Assembly: GCA_020846535.1 (NCBI GenBank)
Contig: JADLDR010000039.1
Span: 1-64,000 of the forward strand
Direction: 5' to 3'
DNA: 64,000 nucleotides
Source: Armatimonadota bacterium
GTDB lineage: Bacteria > Armatimonadota > JADLDR01
Both the position numbers and the translations under genes were made by a program. Below are positions 41,779 through 51,028 of this stretch, piece after piece. How positions within the stretch are numbered: position 1 is the first letter of the stretch; each line of letters begins with the position of its first letter. Below the pieces are notes generated by a model that saw only the letters and a list, made by a program, of their open reading frames with translations, did no database searches and had not been told where the DNA came from.

Positions 41779-43698
41779 ATGATGAGACAGTTATTGGTTC
41801 AATGGCCTTTATGGATTCCGCTGTGCCTGCTGGCGGCGACCGGAGTGGTGGCGGCCAGCAAGGATCTGGGAAACGGATTTATGGACCACGGGGTGGCTAC
41901 GCCGGTCAGCAACCACCGGGGGATCGTGGCGACAAAAGACGGGGAGGGGCGGAATGCGGTTCTCTGCTGGCTCTTCGATCATACCGGGGGCTATGCGCTC
42001 CTGATGGTGGACGCCGAAACCGGGAAGAGCGAATCGTTTCCCATGCCCTTCCCGAGCGGAGGCGACTGCCCGTACGCCTCCATCCTCTCCAGCGCCAATA
42101 AGTATTATACGCACTTCAACAGTTATTTCGTGGAGTTCGACCCGGCCAAGCGGGCTTTTACCTTCTGGGAAAAGACCGCCCCTCAGATGGCGATGAGCAT
42201 GACCGAGGACGACCAGGGGCGTATCTGGTCGGTCACTTACCCGCAGAGCGGGCTGGCCGTTTTCGATCCCAAAACGCGCAAGCTGAAGGACTACGGCCAT
42301 GTCTACACCCAGAACTGGCCCCAGTATCCCCGTGATATCGCCACCGATGACGCGGGCTGGGTCTATTTCGGCACCGGAAGCACGGCCAACCAGATCATCA
42401 TCTTCGATCCCGATACCGGCAAGGCGACTGCCCTGGTTCCCGAAGACCGGCGCGGCCACGGCTCCGGGGTCGTTTACCGGGAGATGAGCGGCAAGGTATA
42501 CGGCCAGACGGGCGGCGCGGATCCGAAATGGTATCTGCTCTACAAGGGGGAGGCGACCTCCATCGAGCCGCCGGAGAAACTGAACCTCAAGCCGTATATC
42601 GCCGGCAGCCAGGGGCTGTTCCATGGTGTCTTCCCGGACGGTAAACTACTGCGGGAGTTCGATACGGTGGAGCGGAGGATGGTGGTCGAGAATCCCGCGT
42701 CCAAAGAGAGCAAAACCCTGGCCTTCGACTATGCGAGCGAAGGGGCGCATATCATGGGCGTGGCGGTGGCCCCGGACAATACCATCTGCGGGGGAACCGC
42801 TTTCCCCATGCGCTTTTTCAGCTTTAATCCGAAAACCGATACATGGGTGAACCGCGAGGCATACGGCCAGTGGAACACGGTGGCCCGCGGCAAAGACCGC
42901 TTCTATGCAGGCGGCTACGGGGGCGGGTTCCTGCTGGAGTGGGACCCGGCCAAACCCTGGGTCGATACCACGGTGGATGACAAGCGATCCAATCCGCTCT
43001 TCCTGGGCAAGAGCGAGCCGACCATCAACCGCCCGCACGACCTGCTGGTCCACCCGGACGGCAACACCCTGGTGCTGGCCGGAACCCCCGGCTACGGGCT
43101 GACCGGGGGCGGCCTCTTCTTCTGGGACAGGGCTTCCGGCAAAGGAACCATTCTCACCCATACCGACCTGATCCCCCAGCACTCCACCATGAGCCTGGTG
43201 GCTCTGCCGGGCGGCAAGCTGCTGGGCGGCACCACCACCAGCCCCGGCACAGGGGGGGAGAAAAAAGCGTCCCTGGCGGAACTCTATATCCTGGATATGG
43301 CGAGCAAGAAGATCGAGTGGCATGAAGCGGTACTGCCGGAGGTGGGCGAGTATGCCGACCTCTGCCCCGGCCCTCGCGGTCTGGTCTACGGCTTCGCCGG
43401 AACCACACGGTTCTTTGTCTTTGACCCGGCCAAACGCAAGGTCGTCCACCAGGAAGATACGATGCCTGTCTTCGGCCCCACCGCATACCAGCAGGGGCCG
43501 CGCATCTTCGTCCAAGGACAGAGGGGCGTTACCTTCGTTCTCTTCCAGAAAGGCATCGCCCGGATCGACCCGCGCACCTTCCGCCTGCGCCTGCTGGTCC
43601 AGTCGCCCGTGCCCGTCAGCTTCGGCGGCGATTATCTGGACGGGCGCATCTATTTCGGCAGTGGGTCCCATGTCTATAGCTGGAAAGTCGGGAGGTAG
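41779..43698 (+). CDS. Secreted beta-propeller protein (NHL/YVTN-like)
   Basis: GAGGAGG stands before two adjacent ATGs (41779, 41782). The 639-residue product has a signal peptide (LWIPLCLLAATGVVAA) and repeated propeller strands: YFVEFDPAKRAFTFW, GLAVFDPKTRKLKDYG, IIIFDPDTGKATAL, FLLEWDPAKPW, HPDGNTLVLAGTPGYG and FFVFDPAKRKVV. This F/YDP-x-T/K pattern is typical of YVTN/NHL-like propellers, used in binding or lactonase-like roles. It ends with TAG and the metallopeptidase gene begins 2 bases later, so both are co-transcribed and exported. Confidence 0.75.
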   Translation: MMRQLLVQWPLWIPLCLLAATGVVAASKDLGNGFMDHGVATPVSNHRGIVATKDGEGRNAVLCWLFDHTGGYALLMVDAETGKSESFPMPFPSGGDCPYASILSSANKYYTHFNSYFVEFDPAKRAFTFWEKTAPQMAMSMTEDDQGRIWSVTYPQSGLAVFDPKTRKLKDYGHVYTQNWPQYPRDIATDDAGWVYFGTGSTANQIIIFDPDTGKATALVPEDRRGHGSGVVYREMSGKVYGQTGGADPKWYLLYKGEATSIEPPEKLNLKPYIAGSQGLFHGVFPDGKLLREFDTVERRMVVENPASKESKTLAFDYASEGAHIMGVAVAPDNTICGGTAFPMRFFSFNPKTDTWVNREAYGQWNTVARGKDRFYAGGYGGGFLLEWDPAKPWVDTTVDDKRSNPLFLGKSEPTINRPHDLLVHPDGNTLVLAGTPGYGLTGGGLFFWDRASGKGTILTHTDLIPQHSTMSLVALPGGKLLGGTTTSPGTGGEKKASLAELYILDMASKKIEWHEAVLPEVGEYADLCPGPRGLVYGFAGTTRFFVFDPAKRKVVHQEDTMPVFGPTAYQQGPRIFVQGQRGVTFVLFQKGIARIDPRTFRLRLLVQSPVPVSFGGDYLDGRIYFGSGSHVYSWKVGR

Positions 43699-43700
43699 CG

Positions 43701-45128
43701 ATGCATCGGTATGCGCTGCTTTGCCTCGCCGCCATGTCGCTGTCTCGCGGGCTGGTGGCCGCGCCCTCGGCGGAAACGACCATCCATTCCGTCACCGATA
43801 TCTCGCATGAGTTCACCTTCTATTTCGACGGGCGGTTTGCAGGCAATTACATCGAGCCGGTGGGCGGCAAGGACGCCCGAAACTGGGCCACCCTCCGCAA
43901 ATGCGACCTGAGAAACGTGAACCTGCTGATCCTCCAGTCGGGCGCTTCCCCCTGCCCCTACATTCCGGGCGATATCGCTGCCGTCAAGGAGTTTATGGAG
44001 AAAGGCGGGGGCGTGGTGGCGCTGGGGGATTTCGCCCGGTTCGAGGGGGAGAAAAAATACCGGCTGAACGATCTGGTGTCGGCCTTCGGGATATCTTTTG
44101 TGGATCAGGCGGCCAAAGAACCGCTGGACGTGATCTCCGCGATGGGGGTGCGGGATGTCCAGACTTACGGCGGGAAAACGCTCCGCGCAAGCGATCCCAG
44201 AGAGTGGAACTACCTGATCCGGGACGCCGAAGACCGCTGGGTGATGGCGACCCGGGCTGTCGGGAAGGGCCGCCTCCTGGTCGCCTCTCGCGCCCTGGCG
44301 GGCCGCCAGCCGGACGCCAAAGACCCCATCAATGCCGATCTCTGGCAGTCCTTGATGGTGGTGATGGCGAAAAACAAGGCGGTCAGTCCCGACAGGCCGC
44401 CCCAGACCCTGATGCCGGAAGTCAAGATCGACCGGGAAGGGCTGGCGATTCGCTCCTCGGAATACCTCAAACCCTATGCCGATGCGATTTTCAGGGAATA
44501 CAGCCGGGCGCGTCCGGCCCTGGAGGGCATCCTGGGCGTTCCGCCCTCCAAAGGGATGCTTGCCAGCCTGATCCTCCTGCCGACCGGAGGCGGGGGCTTT
44601 TCGGACGGCGAGAATATCGGCCTGGGGGTCTGGTGGGGCGGCTTCCCGAAGCAAACCTACGGCATGGTGGAACTGCTGGGCCACGAGACGATGCATTCCT
44701 GGGTGCTGCCCTTCCCGGAGCCGCTCTGGAACGAGGGGCTGGCGACCTATGTCGGCATTCTCCTGGGCCGGGAGCTGGGGATGACCAAAGAGGCGGACGC
44801 CGCCCTGCAAGGCTGGCTCGACAGCGCCCGCAAAGAAGACCCGGATATGAAGAAATACTCTCTCCTGGAAGACAGCCCGGCCCCTCATGCGGTGCGGATG
44901 GCAAAGCCGATGTGGATTTTTGAGCAGCTTCGGAAGGAAAAGCCGGACATTCTGGCCCGCTACTTTCGCCTGAAGCGCCAGATCATCGACCCGGCCCGCT
45001 ATACCCGCTACACTGCGGACGATTCCGTCGCCGTCCTCAGCCTGGCGATGGAGCGCGACCTGTTCCCCTGGTTCCAATCTCTGGGCATCCCCGTGGATAG
45101 GAGCCGGACTGAGGTGAAGAGGCCGTAG
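43701..45128 (+). CDS. Secreted gluzincin-type metallopeptidase
   Basis: A 475-residue protein with a signal peptide (residues 1-21, ending GLVAA). The first 220 residues look like a GATase-like/ThuA-like flavodoxin fold (NVNLLILQSGASPCPYI, MEKGGGVVALGDFARFEG). A long linker leads to LLGHETMHSWVLP with zinc ligands His328 and His332 and the base Glu329, followed by Glu345 in LWNEGLATYVG as third ligand. The HExxH-12-E spacing is shorter than in M1 peptidases and fits the peptidase-MA-like clan. It probably cuts extracellular proteins or peptidoglycan-linked peptides, and is coupled to the propeller gene. Confidence 0.78.
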   Translation: MHRYALLCLAAMSLSRGLVAAPSAETTIHSVTDISHEFTFYFDGRFAGNYIEPVGGKDARNWATLRKCDLRNVNLLILQSGASPCPYIPGDIAAVKEFMEKGGGVVALGDFARFEGEKKYRLNDLVSAFGISFVDQAAKEPLDVISAMGVRDVQTYGGKTLRASDPREWNYLIRDAEDRWVMATRAVGKGRLLVASRALAGRQPDAKDPINADLWQSLMVVMAKNKAVSPDRPPQTLMPEVKIDREGLAIRSSEYLKPYADAIFREYSRARPALEGILGVPPSKGMLASLILLPTGGGGFSDGENIGLGVWWGGFPKQTYGMVELLGHETMHSWVLPFPEPLWNEGLATYVGILLGRELGMTKEADAALQGWLDSARKEDPDMKKYSLLEDSPAPHAVRMAKPMWIFEQLRKEKPDILARYFRLKRQIIDPARYTRYTADDSVAVLSLAMERDLFPWFQSLGIPVDRSRTEVKRP

Positions 45129-45191
45129 GATACTCTGGCTGATGCCTGCCAAAGTCCGGCAGAGGCGCGTTTGAAATCCTTTCCTTCAGCG

Positions 45192-46475
45192 TTATCTCGG
45201 CAGCCCCACATCGTTCAACAACGCGGGAGACAGGATTTTGCCCAGCAGGAAGTGCTTGCGGTCGGGATAAAAGAAGCAGACCCGATCCTCCCACTCGAAA
45301 AGGCTGGGGTAGGTGGCGATTTCCGTCCGGCCTATCGGCCCGGCAGGGATGCCGCCATTGTCGCAGAGGAGGCGCGGGGCCGCAAAAAGAAGAGGCTGAT
45401 CCGGGCGTCCGGAGAGTTCCCGCCCGACGGACAGGTAGGCGGGACGGCGGTTCTTTTTGTAATCCATCGGCCCGTTGCCGCCGTTAGCCGTGCCGTCGTT
45501 ATTATGGAAGATCAGAAGAAAACGCCCGTCTCGCAGCTTGTAAAGAGGGCAGGGAGCGATGGGCTGGCGAATCGGCGAACCGCCGGGTGAAGACCGGAGC
45601 GGGGCAGGGAGCTGCCAGGTGCGCCCGCCGTCGGCGGAAGTGGAAAAATAGATCATTCCGGTGAGGGTGCGAAAAACTGTGAGCAGCCGCCCGTCGGAGA
45701 GGTGGACCAGGGAGGGTTCCTGAGCCGCGCTGATAGTCTGCCGGTCGGGGCGGGGCACACGAATCCCGTGTTCGCCTTCGGGCAGCGTGGTCACTATCAG
45801 CCGGGCCGGGTCGCTTTCGGTGAGGAGATTGCCGAATCGGAGAAACCAGATTTCGGAATCCCGGTCGAAAACTTCTCCCTCCGGCTGGACGGCCCGGCTG
45901 GCCCACCGGGTGAAGCCGACCAGGACTGCCCCCTGGGAGGTGATGATAGGCGGCTGGTAGGCGATCCAGTTCTCCGGGGACTCCGGCTCGGGGTTGCTGA
46001 CAGCGGATTTGCGGATGGGAAGGGTGAAGGACGGACTCCAGGAGAGGCCGTCGTCATCAGAGAACCGGCAGGCGAGCAGCCCGGTGGTGTCCTCCCGCAC
46101 ATCGCGCCCTCCCGTGCTTTGGTTATAAAAAACATAGACGCGCCCGGTGTACGGGACGACAAAAGGAAAGGCCCACTGCGCCCGGTGGCCTTTGCCCTCA
46201 CGGTCGCCGGCCAGCACTGCCGGGGGCGTCCAGGTTTGTCCACGGTCAAGGCTGCGGCTCATCACCACTCGCTGGTCCGGGGCGTTCTCCACCGACGCCT
46301 GTGTCCAGAACGCCAAAAAAGAGCCTTTGGGGGTCGCCGCCACCAGAAAATGCTGATTTTCCGCATCCGGCCCGGTATCGCTGGCAGGCCGGAACACCGT
46401 CAAATCCCCCGGATCTGCTGACGCGCAGGTAGCGCCCGCCAGCATCAAAGAAACGCCCAGAGTTGCCAGGGACAT
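45192..46475 (-). CDS. Secreted sialidase-like (Asp-box) protein
   Basis: The start at 46475 (GGGAGG upstream) gives 427 residues with a signal peptide (SLATLGVSLMLAGATCASA). Asp-boxes SLDRGQTW, SDDDGLSW and SADGGRTW define a sialidase-type propeller; WNRDSEI-like and EPSLVHLSDGRLLTVFR blades follow. It differs from the protein at 39956-41002 by export and length. It is probably an extracellular glycosidase. The frame continues upstream to 46625 but without homology, and that part overlaps the uracil-DNA glycosylase gene. Confidence 0.8.
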   Translation of the reverse strand: MSLATLGVSLMLAGATCASADPGDLTVFRPASDTGPDAENQHFLVAATPKGSFLAFWTQASVENAPDQRVVMSRSLDRGQTWTPPAVLAGDREGKGHRAQWAFPFVVPYTGRVYVFYNQSTGGRDVREDTTGLLACRFSDDDGLSWSPSFTLPIRKSAVSNPEPESPENWIAYQPPIITSQGAVLVGFTRWASRAVQPEGEVFDRDSEIWFLRFGNLLTESDPARLIVTTLPEGEHGIRVPRPDRQTISAAQEPSLVHLSDGRLLTVFRTLTGMIYFSTSADGGRTWQLPAPLRSSPGGSPIRQPIAPCPLYKLRDGRFLLIFHNNDGTANGGNGPMDYKKNRRPAYLSVGRELSGRPDQPLLFAAPRLLCDNGGIPAGPIGRTEIATYPSLFEWEDRVCFFYPDRKHFLLGKILSPALLNDVGLPR

Positions 46476-46593
46476 AATGCGCCTCCCGAAAGAATCGTTG
46501 GTAAAACAGACTTTTCTTCGGGAACGGCGGAGGCGTTTCCTGCATGGCAGATGAGTCCGGTAGGACTTTTGCGACAGGCTGCGGGAATGTATT

Positions 46594-47271
46594 TCATTCG
46601 GCGTTTCCGATGCGTTCCAGCACATCCAGGAACATCGCTTCGGTCAGGCGGCCCGTCTGGGTGTTCTGCTGGCTGGGATGATAGGAGGCGTAAAGCGTCA
46701 GCGGGCGGCAGGCGGCGCGGCAGGCGGCCCCGTGCGCGAAAACAGGCTTGTCTTGCCATTCAATGCCCTCTGACCGGGCAAGCGACAGGAGCGCATCGAA
46801 GGCGATTTTGCCCAGCGCCAGCAGCACCCTCACCTCCGGCAACAATAGGAATTCGCGCACCAGATAGGGAAAGCAGTTCGCTTCCTCATTGCGGGCGGGC
46901 TTGTTGTCAGGCGGGGCGCAGCGGACGGTAGCGGCGATGTAGCAGTCCCGGAGCGTCAGACCGTCCTCCCGGCGCTCGGAGACGGGCTGGCTGCAAAACC
47001 CTTGCCGATAAAGGCAGCCGAAAAGAAAATCGCCGGAGCGATCTCCGGTGAAAACGCGCCCTGTCCGGTTGCCGCCGTGCGCCGCCGGAGCCAGACCCAC
47101 AATGAGAAGCCGGGCCGCCGGATCTCCGAAGCCCGGCACGGGCCGCCCCCAGTAATCCCAATCCCGGTAAGCCCGGCGCTTCTCCCGGGCAACCTTTTCC
47201 CGCCATTCGACCAACCGGGGGCATCTGCGGCAAGCCACGATCTCCTCTGTCAGCGATTCTAACGAGTCCAT
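46594..47271 (-). CDS. Family 5 uracil-DNA glycosylase (UdgB)
   Basis: The start at 47271 (AAAGGAA upstream) gives 225 residues. The two catalytic motifs of UDG family 5 are present: GLAPAAHGGNRTGR near residue 60 and SYHPSQQNTQTGR near residue 200, with FTGDRSGDFLF between. Cys14 and Cys17 (CRRCPRL), plus later Cys residues, are the ligands of the iron-sulphur cluster. The enzyme removes uracil and some oxidised or alkylated bases. No operon partner; the nearby ThyX, endonuclease IV and Ogg2 genes also serve DNA precursors and base excision repair. Confidence 0.92.
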   Translation of the reverse strand: MDSLESLTEEIVACRRCPRLVEWREKVAREKRRAYRDWDYWGRPVPGFGDPAARLLIVGLAPAAHGGNRTGRVFTGDRSGDFLFGCLYRQGFCSQPVSERREDGLTLRDCYIAATVRCAPPDNKPARNEEANCFPYLVREFLLLPEVRVLLALGKIAFDALLSLARSEGIEWQDKPVFAHGAACRAACRPLTLYASYHPSQQNTQTGRLTEAMFLDVLERIGNAE

Positions 47272-47661
47272 CGAATTCCTTTCTCTATGGATGGTTTCAT
47301 TACATTTCTCCGACAAAGACCCTGTGACCTGCGGCAAGCCGGGATATCGGAGGAAAACAAAGGAGAAGCAGTGAATTTATCATTCGGCTGCGATATGCTT
47401 GAAAGGGGTTGAGGTGGAAAAGCACCCTCATACGCATCAAGATAAGATGCTGGACCGCCGGGGTGGGATTCGGGCCTCTGTTAGGCCGTTACCTCTCTCC
47501 CCCAGGAATAGAGGATCTTTCCCCTGATCTGGATCCCTATGGGGTGGAAAAGCACCCCTCCAACCCTCCCTTGCTAAGAAGGGGGCCGGCGAGGGTCGCT
47601 TGGCTCTTAAGCAAGACAGGATCTATCGAGATGAAAATCATTCAGTTATAAGGAGACATCG
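47272..47661. repeat. Gene-free stretch with a family B copy (47405-47575)
   Basis: The block CCCCCAGGAATAGAGGATCTTTCCCCTGATC and TATGGGGTGGAAAAGCACCCC matches the ends of the 23074-23370 element, and CATCAAGATAAGATGC matches the 8930 region. This copy lacks most of the C/G-run core. Nothing else was found except the ribosome site AAGGAG at 47650 for the next gene. Confidence 0.65.
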
Positions 47662-49455
47662 TTGCTTTTTCGCCGGTTCTGGCTGTTCGGGATGCTGTTT
47701 GGTTTCCTGTCGCCACTCGGTGCAGCGACGCTGAAGCAGGGGCGAGTGTCTGTGGAGGTGGAGGCCGGACGGGGTGGCAGGATCGTAGGGTGGCGTTGGG
47801 ACAGCCGGGATCATCTGGTCCATCGGTTCTGGGGGATGGGCGTGGTACGGCTCGCGGTCGGCTCGTGGGAAGGCCAGTGGGGCAGGCTGGATGATACGCC
47901 TTATACACTGTCGGCATCGCCCGACCATGCGGTTTTGAAGGCGGCGGATGCCGGGCGGGGCTTTGAGATCGAAAAGACGTTCCGCCTGCTGTCGGAGCGA
48001 AAGATCAAGGTTTCGGTTCAGATCAGGAATATCGGCCCGGATCGAAAAACGGTTCAGGTCGGTGTCGCGCATTATCTCAACAGCGGTTTCCCTCGGCCCT
48101 ATCGCCCGATGGTCTTGTACGCGCCGGTATTGCCCGGCAAATCAGCGGATCCGGTCATCACCTCACTGCAAAACAAAGCGATTTTTTACCCGGTTTCCTC
48201 TTTGCGGCAGCCCCGGGTGGAAGCCTATAATCCGATGAACAGGCTGACCCTTCGCCTGGAGGCGTCAGAAGCCAGCGATCTGGTCACGCAGTCTGTCGGG
48301 GCCAGCTACCTGGCTCACGATACATTTCTGATGATGGAATCGGTCTACCCGGCGTCCGAATGGAAATCCGGGGAGGTTAAGGTTTTCAAGGAAATCCTAA
48401 GCGTACTGGATGGCCCGCAAAGCGATCCGGTCAGGCAGGCGGCAATCCGACCTCAGCCTTCCGTAAACTGGAAGAAGCTGCCGCGCCGGTGCGAGCCGAA
48501 GATAACCGGCACATTCGTTCAGTTCTCGGGAACCGATAGGCTCTGGAACGACCCGCAGGCCGCTTTCCTTCAACTCGAACGGATGCGCTCCCTGGGGATG
48601 GATACCCTCGTCCTCGATACCGTAGCCGGGGCTGAATGGGCTTTCTATCCTTCCCGGCTCTACCGCGTCTGGTCGCCCAAAGCAGACCCTATCGGCACGA
48701 TCTTCGATTATGCGGACCGGCACGGAATGCGGGTTTTCCTGGCGACAGGCTATCTCGACAGCGGGTGGGACAACCTGGAGGGCGAAGCGGCGGAGAAGCT
48801 CCTGGAAAAACACCGCCAGGTGATGGCGGAACTGTCGGCGCTCTACAGCCGCCGCCCCGCTTTTGCGGGCTGGTATCTCGCCTATGAGACGGTGGATGTG
48901 CAGTTCGATAACGAGGAGCGCAGCCGGAAGATCATCCAGCTGTTGCGCGGGATCTCCGATGAAGCCCACCGCCTGGCTCCGGGCAAGCCGGTGGCCGCCG
49001 CGCCCTATTTCACCATGACCCCTTCATCGCAGGAAATGGAAGCACTCTGGTCGCGGCTGCTGGGCGAGATACGAATCGATATCCTGGCGATGCAGGATAC
49101 GGTCGGGGCGGCCACAGGGGAACTTCGGCTCGACTATTTGCCGCCCTATTATGCGGCCTTAAGACGCGCCTGCGAGCGTGCGGGAAGCGTTTTCTGGACA
49201 GATATGGAGGTCTTCCGCCGGATTCAGGGCTGGCCGGGCGATTCCCACGTGACGGATTTCGATGCCGCCGAATTCGACCGGATCCGGCGGCAGATGGATG
49301 TGGAATCCCGTTTCGTGGATAAAATTATCTGCTTCGAATTCAACTTTCATCTCAGCCCTGCCAGCCCATCCCCGCGCCTCCGGCGCAAGGCCGCCGCAGG
49401 CTATGAAGCGTACAGGCGTTATGTGGAGAGGCTGGAAAGCGGGAGGGTAAAGTGA
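47662..49455 (+). CDS. Secreted DUF4434-like TIM-barrel protein
   Basis: A TTG start with AAGGAG seven bases upstream opens a 597-residue protein with a signal peptide (FGMLFGFLSPLGAATL). Residues 25-270 are a beta-sandwich; residues about 275-560 form a (beta/alpha)8-type barrel with ITGTFVQFSGTD, ERMRSLGMDTLVLDTVAG, YADRHGMRVFLATGYLDSGW, AGWYLAYETVD (likely acid/base Glu) and VFWTDMEVF (second candidate Glu). The design matches DUF4434 glycoside-hydrolase-like proteins. It is probably exported and cleaves an extracellular sugar chain. The stop precedes ThyX by 66 bp. Confidence 0.75.
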   Translation: MLFRRFWLFGMLFGFLSPLGAATLKQGRVSVEVEAGRGGRIVGWRWDSRDHLVHRFWGMGVVRLAVGSWEGQWGRLDDTPYTLSASPDHAVLKAADAGRGFEIEKTFRLLSERKIKVSVQIRNIGPDRKTVQVGVAHYLNSGFPRPYRPMVLYAPVLPGKSADPVITSLQNKAIFYPVSSLRQPRVEAYNPMNRLTLRLEASEASDLVTQSVGASYLAHDTFLMMESVYPASEWKSGEVKVFKEILSVLDGPQSDPVRQAAIRPQPSVNWKKLPRRCEPKITGTFVQFSGTDRLWNDPQAAFLQLERMRSLGMDTLVLDTVAGAEWAFYPSRLYRVWSPKADPIGTIFDYADRHGMRVFLATGYLDSGWDNLEGEAAEKLLEKHRQVMAELSALYSRRPAFAGWYLAYETVDVQFDNEERSRKIIQLLRGISDEAHRLAPGKPVAAAPYFTMTPSSQEMEALWSRLLGEIRIDILAMQDTVGAATGELRLDYLPPYYAALRRACERAGSVFWTDMEVFRRIQGWPGDSHVTDFDAAEFDRIRRQMDVESRFVDKIICFEFNFHLSPASPSPRLRRKAAAGYEAYRRYVERLESGRVK

Positions 49456-49521
49456 GGAGACCACGGACGGGTTCTTCGAGTCTATCCCTGAAACATTCAT
49501 CGGATGCTGAAAGAGGTTTAT

Positions 49522-51027
49522 ATGTCAGAGCGTTTGACGACCCGTGAAGAGGAGATCGTGCGGCCATTTGTGACCAATGCGGACCGCCCCGTCTTTTTGC
49601 TCAGGAATTTACCGGAAGAGGTGGTGGCGGTGCTATTCGCCTATTACAGCCGGAGCCGGGAGCCTTTGAGACATAATCTGCTGAAGTTAATCCAGGAAAA
49701 TGACCTGGACTTTCACAACTCTGCGCTTTTGGGGGAAGAGGGCGGGGAGGCGCTGGCCTCCGCCCGCGAGAAGGCCCGACAGTTTCATGAGAAGTGGGTG
49801 GTAGGTTACGGCCATGCGTCGGTGGCCGAACATGCGGTGGCCCACATCGCGGTAGAAGATGTCTCCATCCTTGCCAGTAAAGTCATCGAGGACGCGAGGC
49901 TGGCTTCCTATACGGAGAAATCGACCCGGTACGTCATTTTCGAGAAGGGGCGCTATCTGCGGCTGCCGGAGATGGGGCCGGTGTATGAGGAAACCTGCGC
50001 TCATCTTTTCGAAACCTATTCGGCTCTGATGCCGCGCATGGTGGAAGCCGTCCGGTCGGCGCTTCCCCGGAAGGAGGGGCAGAGCGAAAGAGATTATGAC
50101 GCGGCCTGCCGGGCCAAAGCCTGCGACGCCCTGCGCTACCTGCTTCCCGCTGCAACCCTGACCAACATCGGCATCACCCTCAACGCCCGCGCCCTGGAGC
50201 ATCTTCTGACCAAAATGCTCTCCCATCCGCTTGAGGAAGTGCGGGTGATCGCCGCCGCCATGAAGGAAGAGGCCGTCAAACAAATTCCGACCCTCCTGAA
50301 ATATGCGGACTACAATCCCTACATGGCCGAAACCGGCCGGGCGATGGAGGCGCTGGCAAAAGAGCTTCCCGCGCCCTCCGCCAGCGCGGAGCGCCCCGTC
50401 GCCCTGGTATACGCGCCCGAGGACGCCGAGGACCGGCTGGCGGCGGCGATCCTCTACGGGTATACGCGCCACTCCTGGGAAGCCCTTGTATCCGCAGTCA
50501 AGTCAATGAGCAGCGAGCAGAAAGAGCGCGTTCTGGATGAATACCTGTCCCGGAGGGGAAGGTTCGACGCCCCGCTCCGCGCTCTAGAGCATCTCTATTA
50601 CACTTTCGAGATCCTGGTCGATTACGGGGCGTTCCGGGACATCCAGCGGCACCGCATGGCGACTCAGACGGCCCAGGAAAATACGCCCATTCACGGCTAC
50701 TGCATTCCGCAGGAGATCTCCGATTTCGGCTTCGAGGCGGAATACAAAGAGGCGATGGATCGGTCGGCATCGGCCTGGGAAACGCTGGCCCGGAGCCATC
50801 CTGCCGGGGCGGGTTATATGCTGCCCCTGGCCTACCGGAAGCGCGTTCTCTTTACCTGGAACCTGCGGGAACTGCACCACTTCATCCAACTTCGTTCCTC
50901 CCGGCAGGGGCATATCTCTTACAGGCGAATCGCGCAGGCGGTCTACGAGGAACTCAGCCGCGTCCATCCGCTCCTGGCCCGCTACGTGCGGGTGGACATG
51001 TCCGATTACGAATTGGGAAGGCTCTGA
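49522..51027 (+). CDS. thyX: Tandem-domain FAD-dependent thymidylate synthase
   Basis: The start at 49522 has AAAGAGG upstream; an ATG at 49504 is less well placed. The 501-residue protein carries two ThyX folds. The first has VVGYGHASVAEHAV and LASYTEKSTRYVIF, but lacks the RHR motif; the second has RHRMATQTAQENTPIHGY with Arg376-His377-Arg378 and FTWNLRELHHFIQLRSS. Usual ThyX is about 220-250 residues and works as a homotetramer. Here one half seems structural and the other catalytic. It makes dTMP from dUMP using methylene-THF. The endonuclease IV gene follows with a 1-base gap. Confidence 0.88.
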   Translation: MSERLTTREEEIVRPFVTNADRPVFLLRNLPEEVVAVLFAYYSRSREPLRHNLLKLIQENDLDFHNSALLGEEGGEALASAREKARQFHEKWVVGYGHASVAEHAVAHIAVEDVSILASKVIEDARLASYTEKSTRYVIFEKGRYLRLPEMGPVYEETCAHLFETYSALMPRMVEAVRSALPRKEGQSERDYDAACRAKACDALRYLLPAATLTNIGITLNARALEHLLTKMLSHPLEEVRVIAAAMKEEAVKQIPTLLKYADYNPYMAETGRAMEALAKELPAPSASAERPVALVYAPEDAEDRLAAAILYGYTRHSWEALVSAVKSMSSEQKERVLDEYLSRRGRFDAPLRALEHLYYTFEILVDYGAFRDIQRHRMATQTAQENTPIHGYCIPQEISDFGFEAEYKEAMDRSASAWETLARSHPAGAGYMLPLAYRKRVLFTWNLRELHHFIQLRSSRQGHISYRRIAQAVYEELSRVHPLLARYVRVDMSDYELGRL

Positions 51028-51028
51028 A

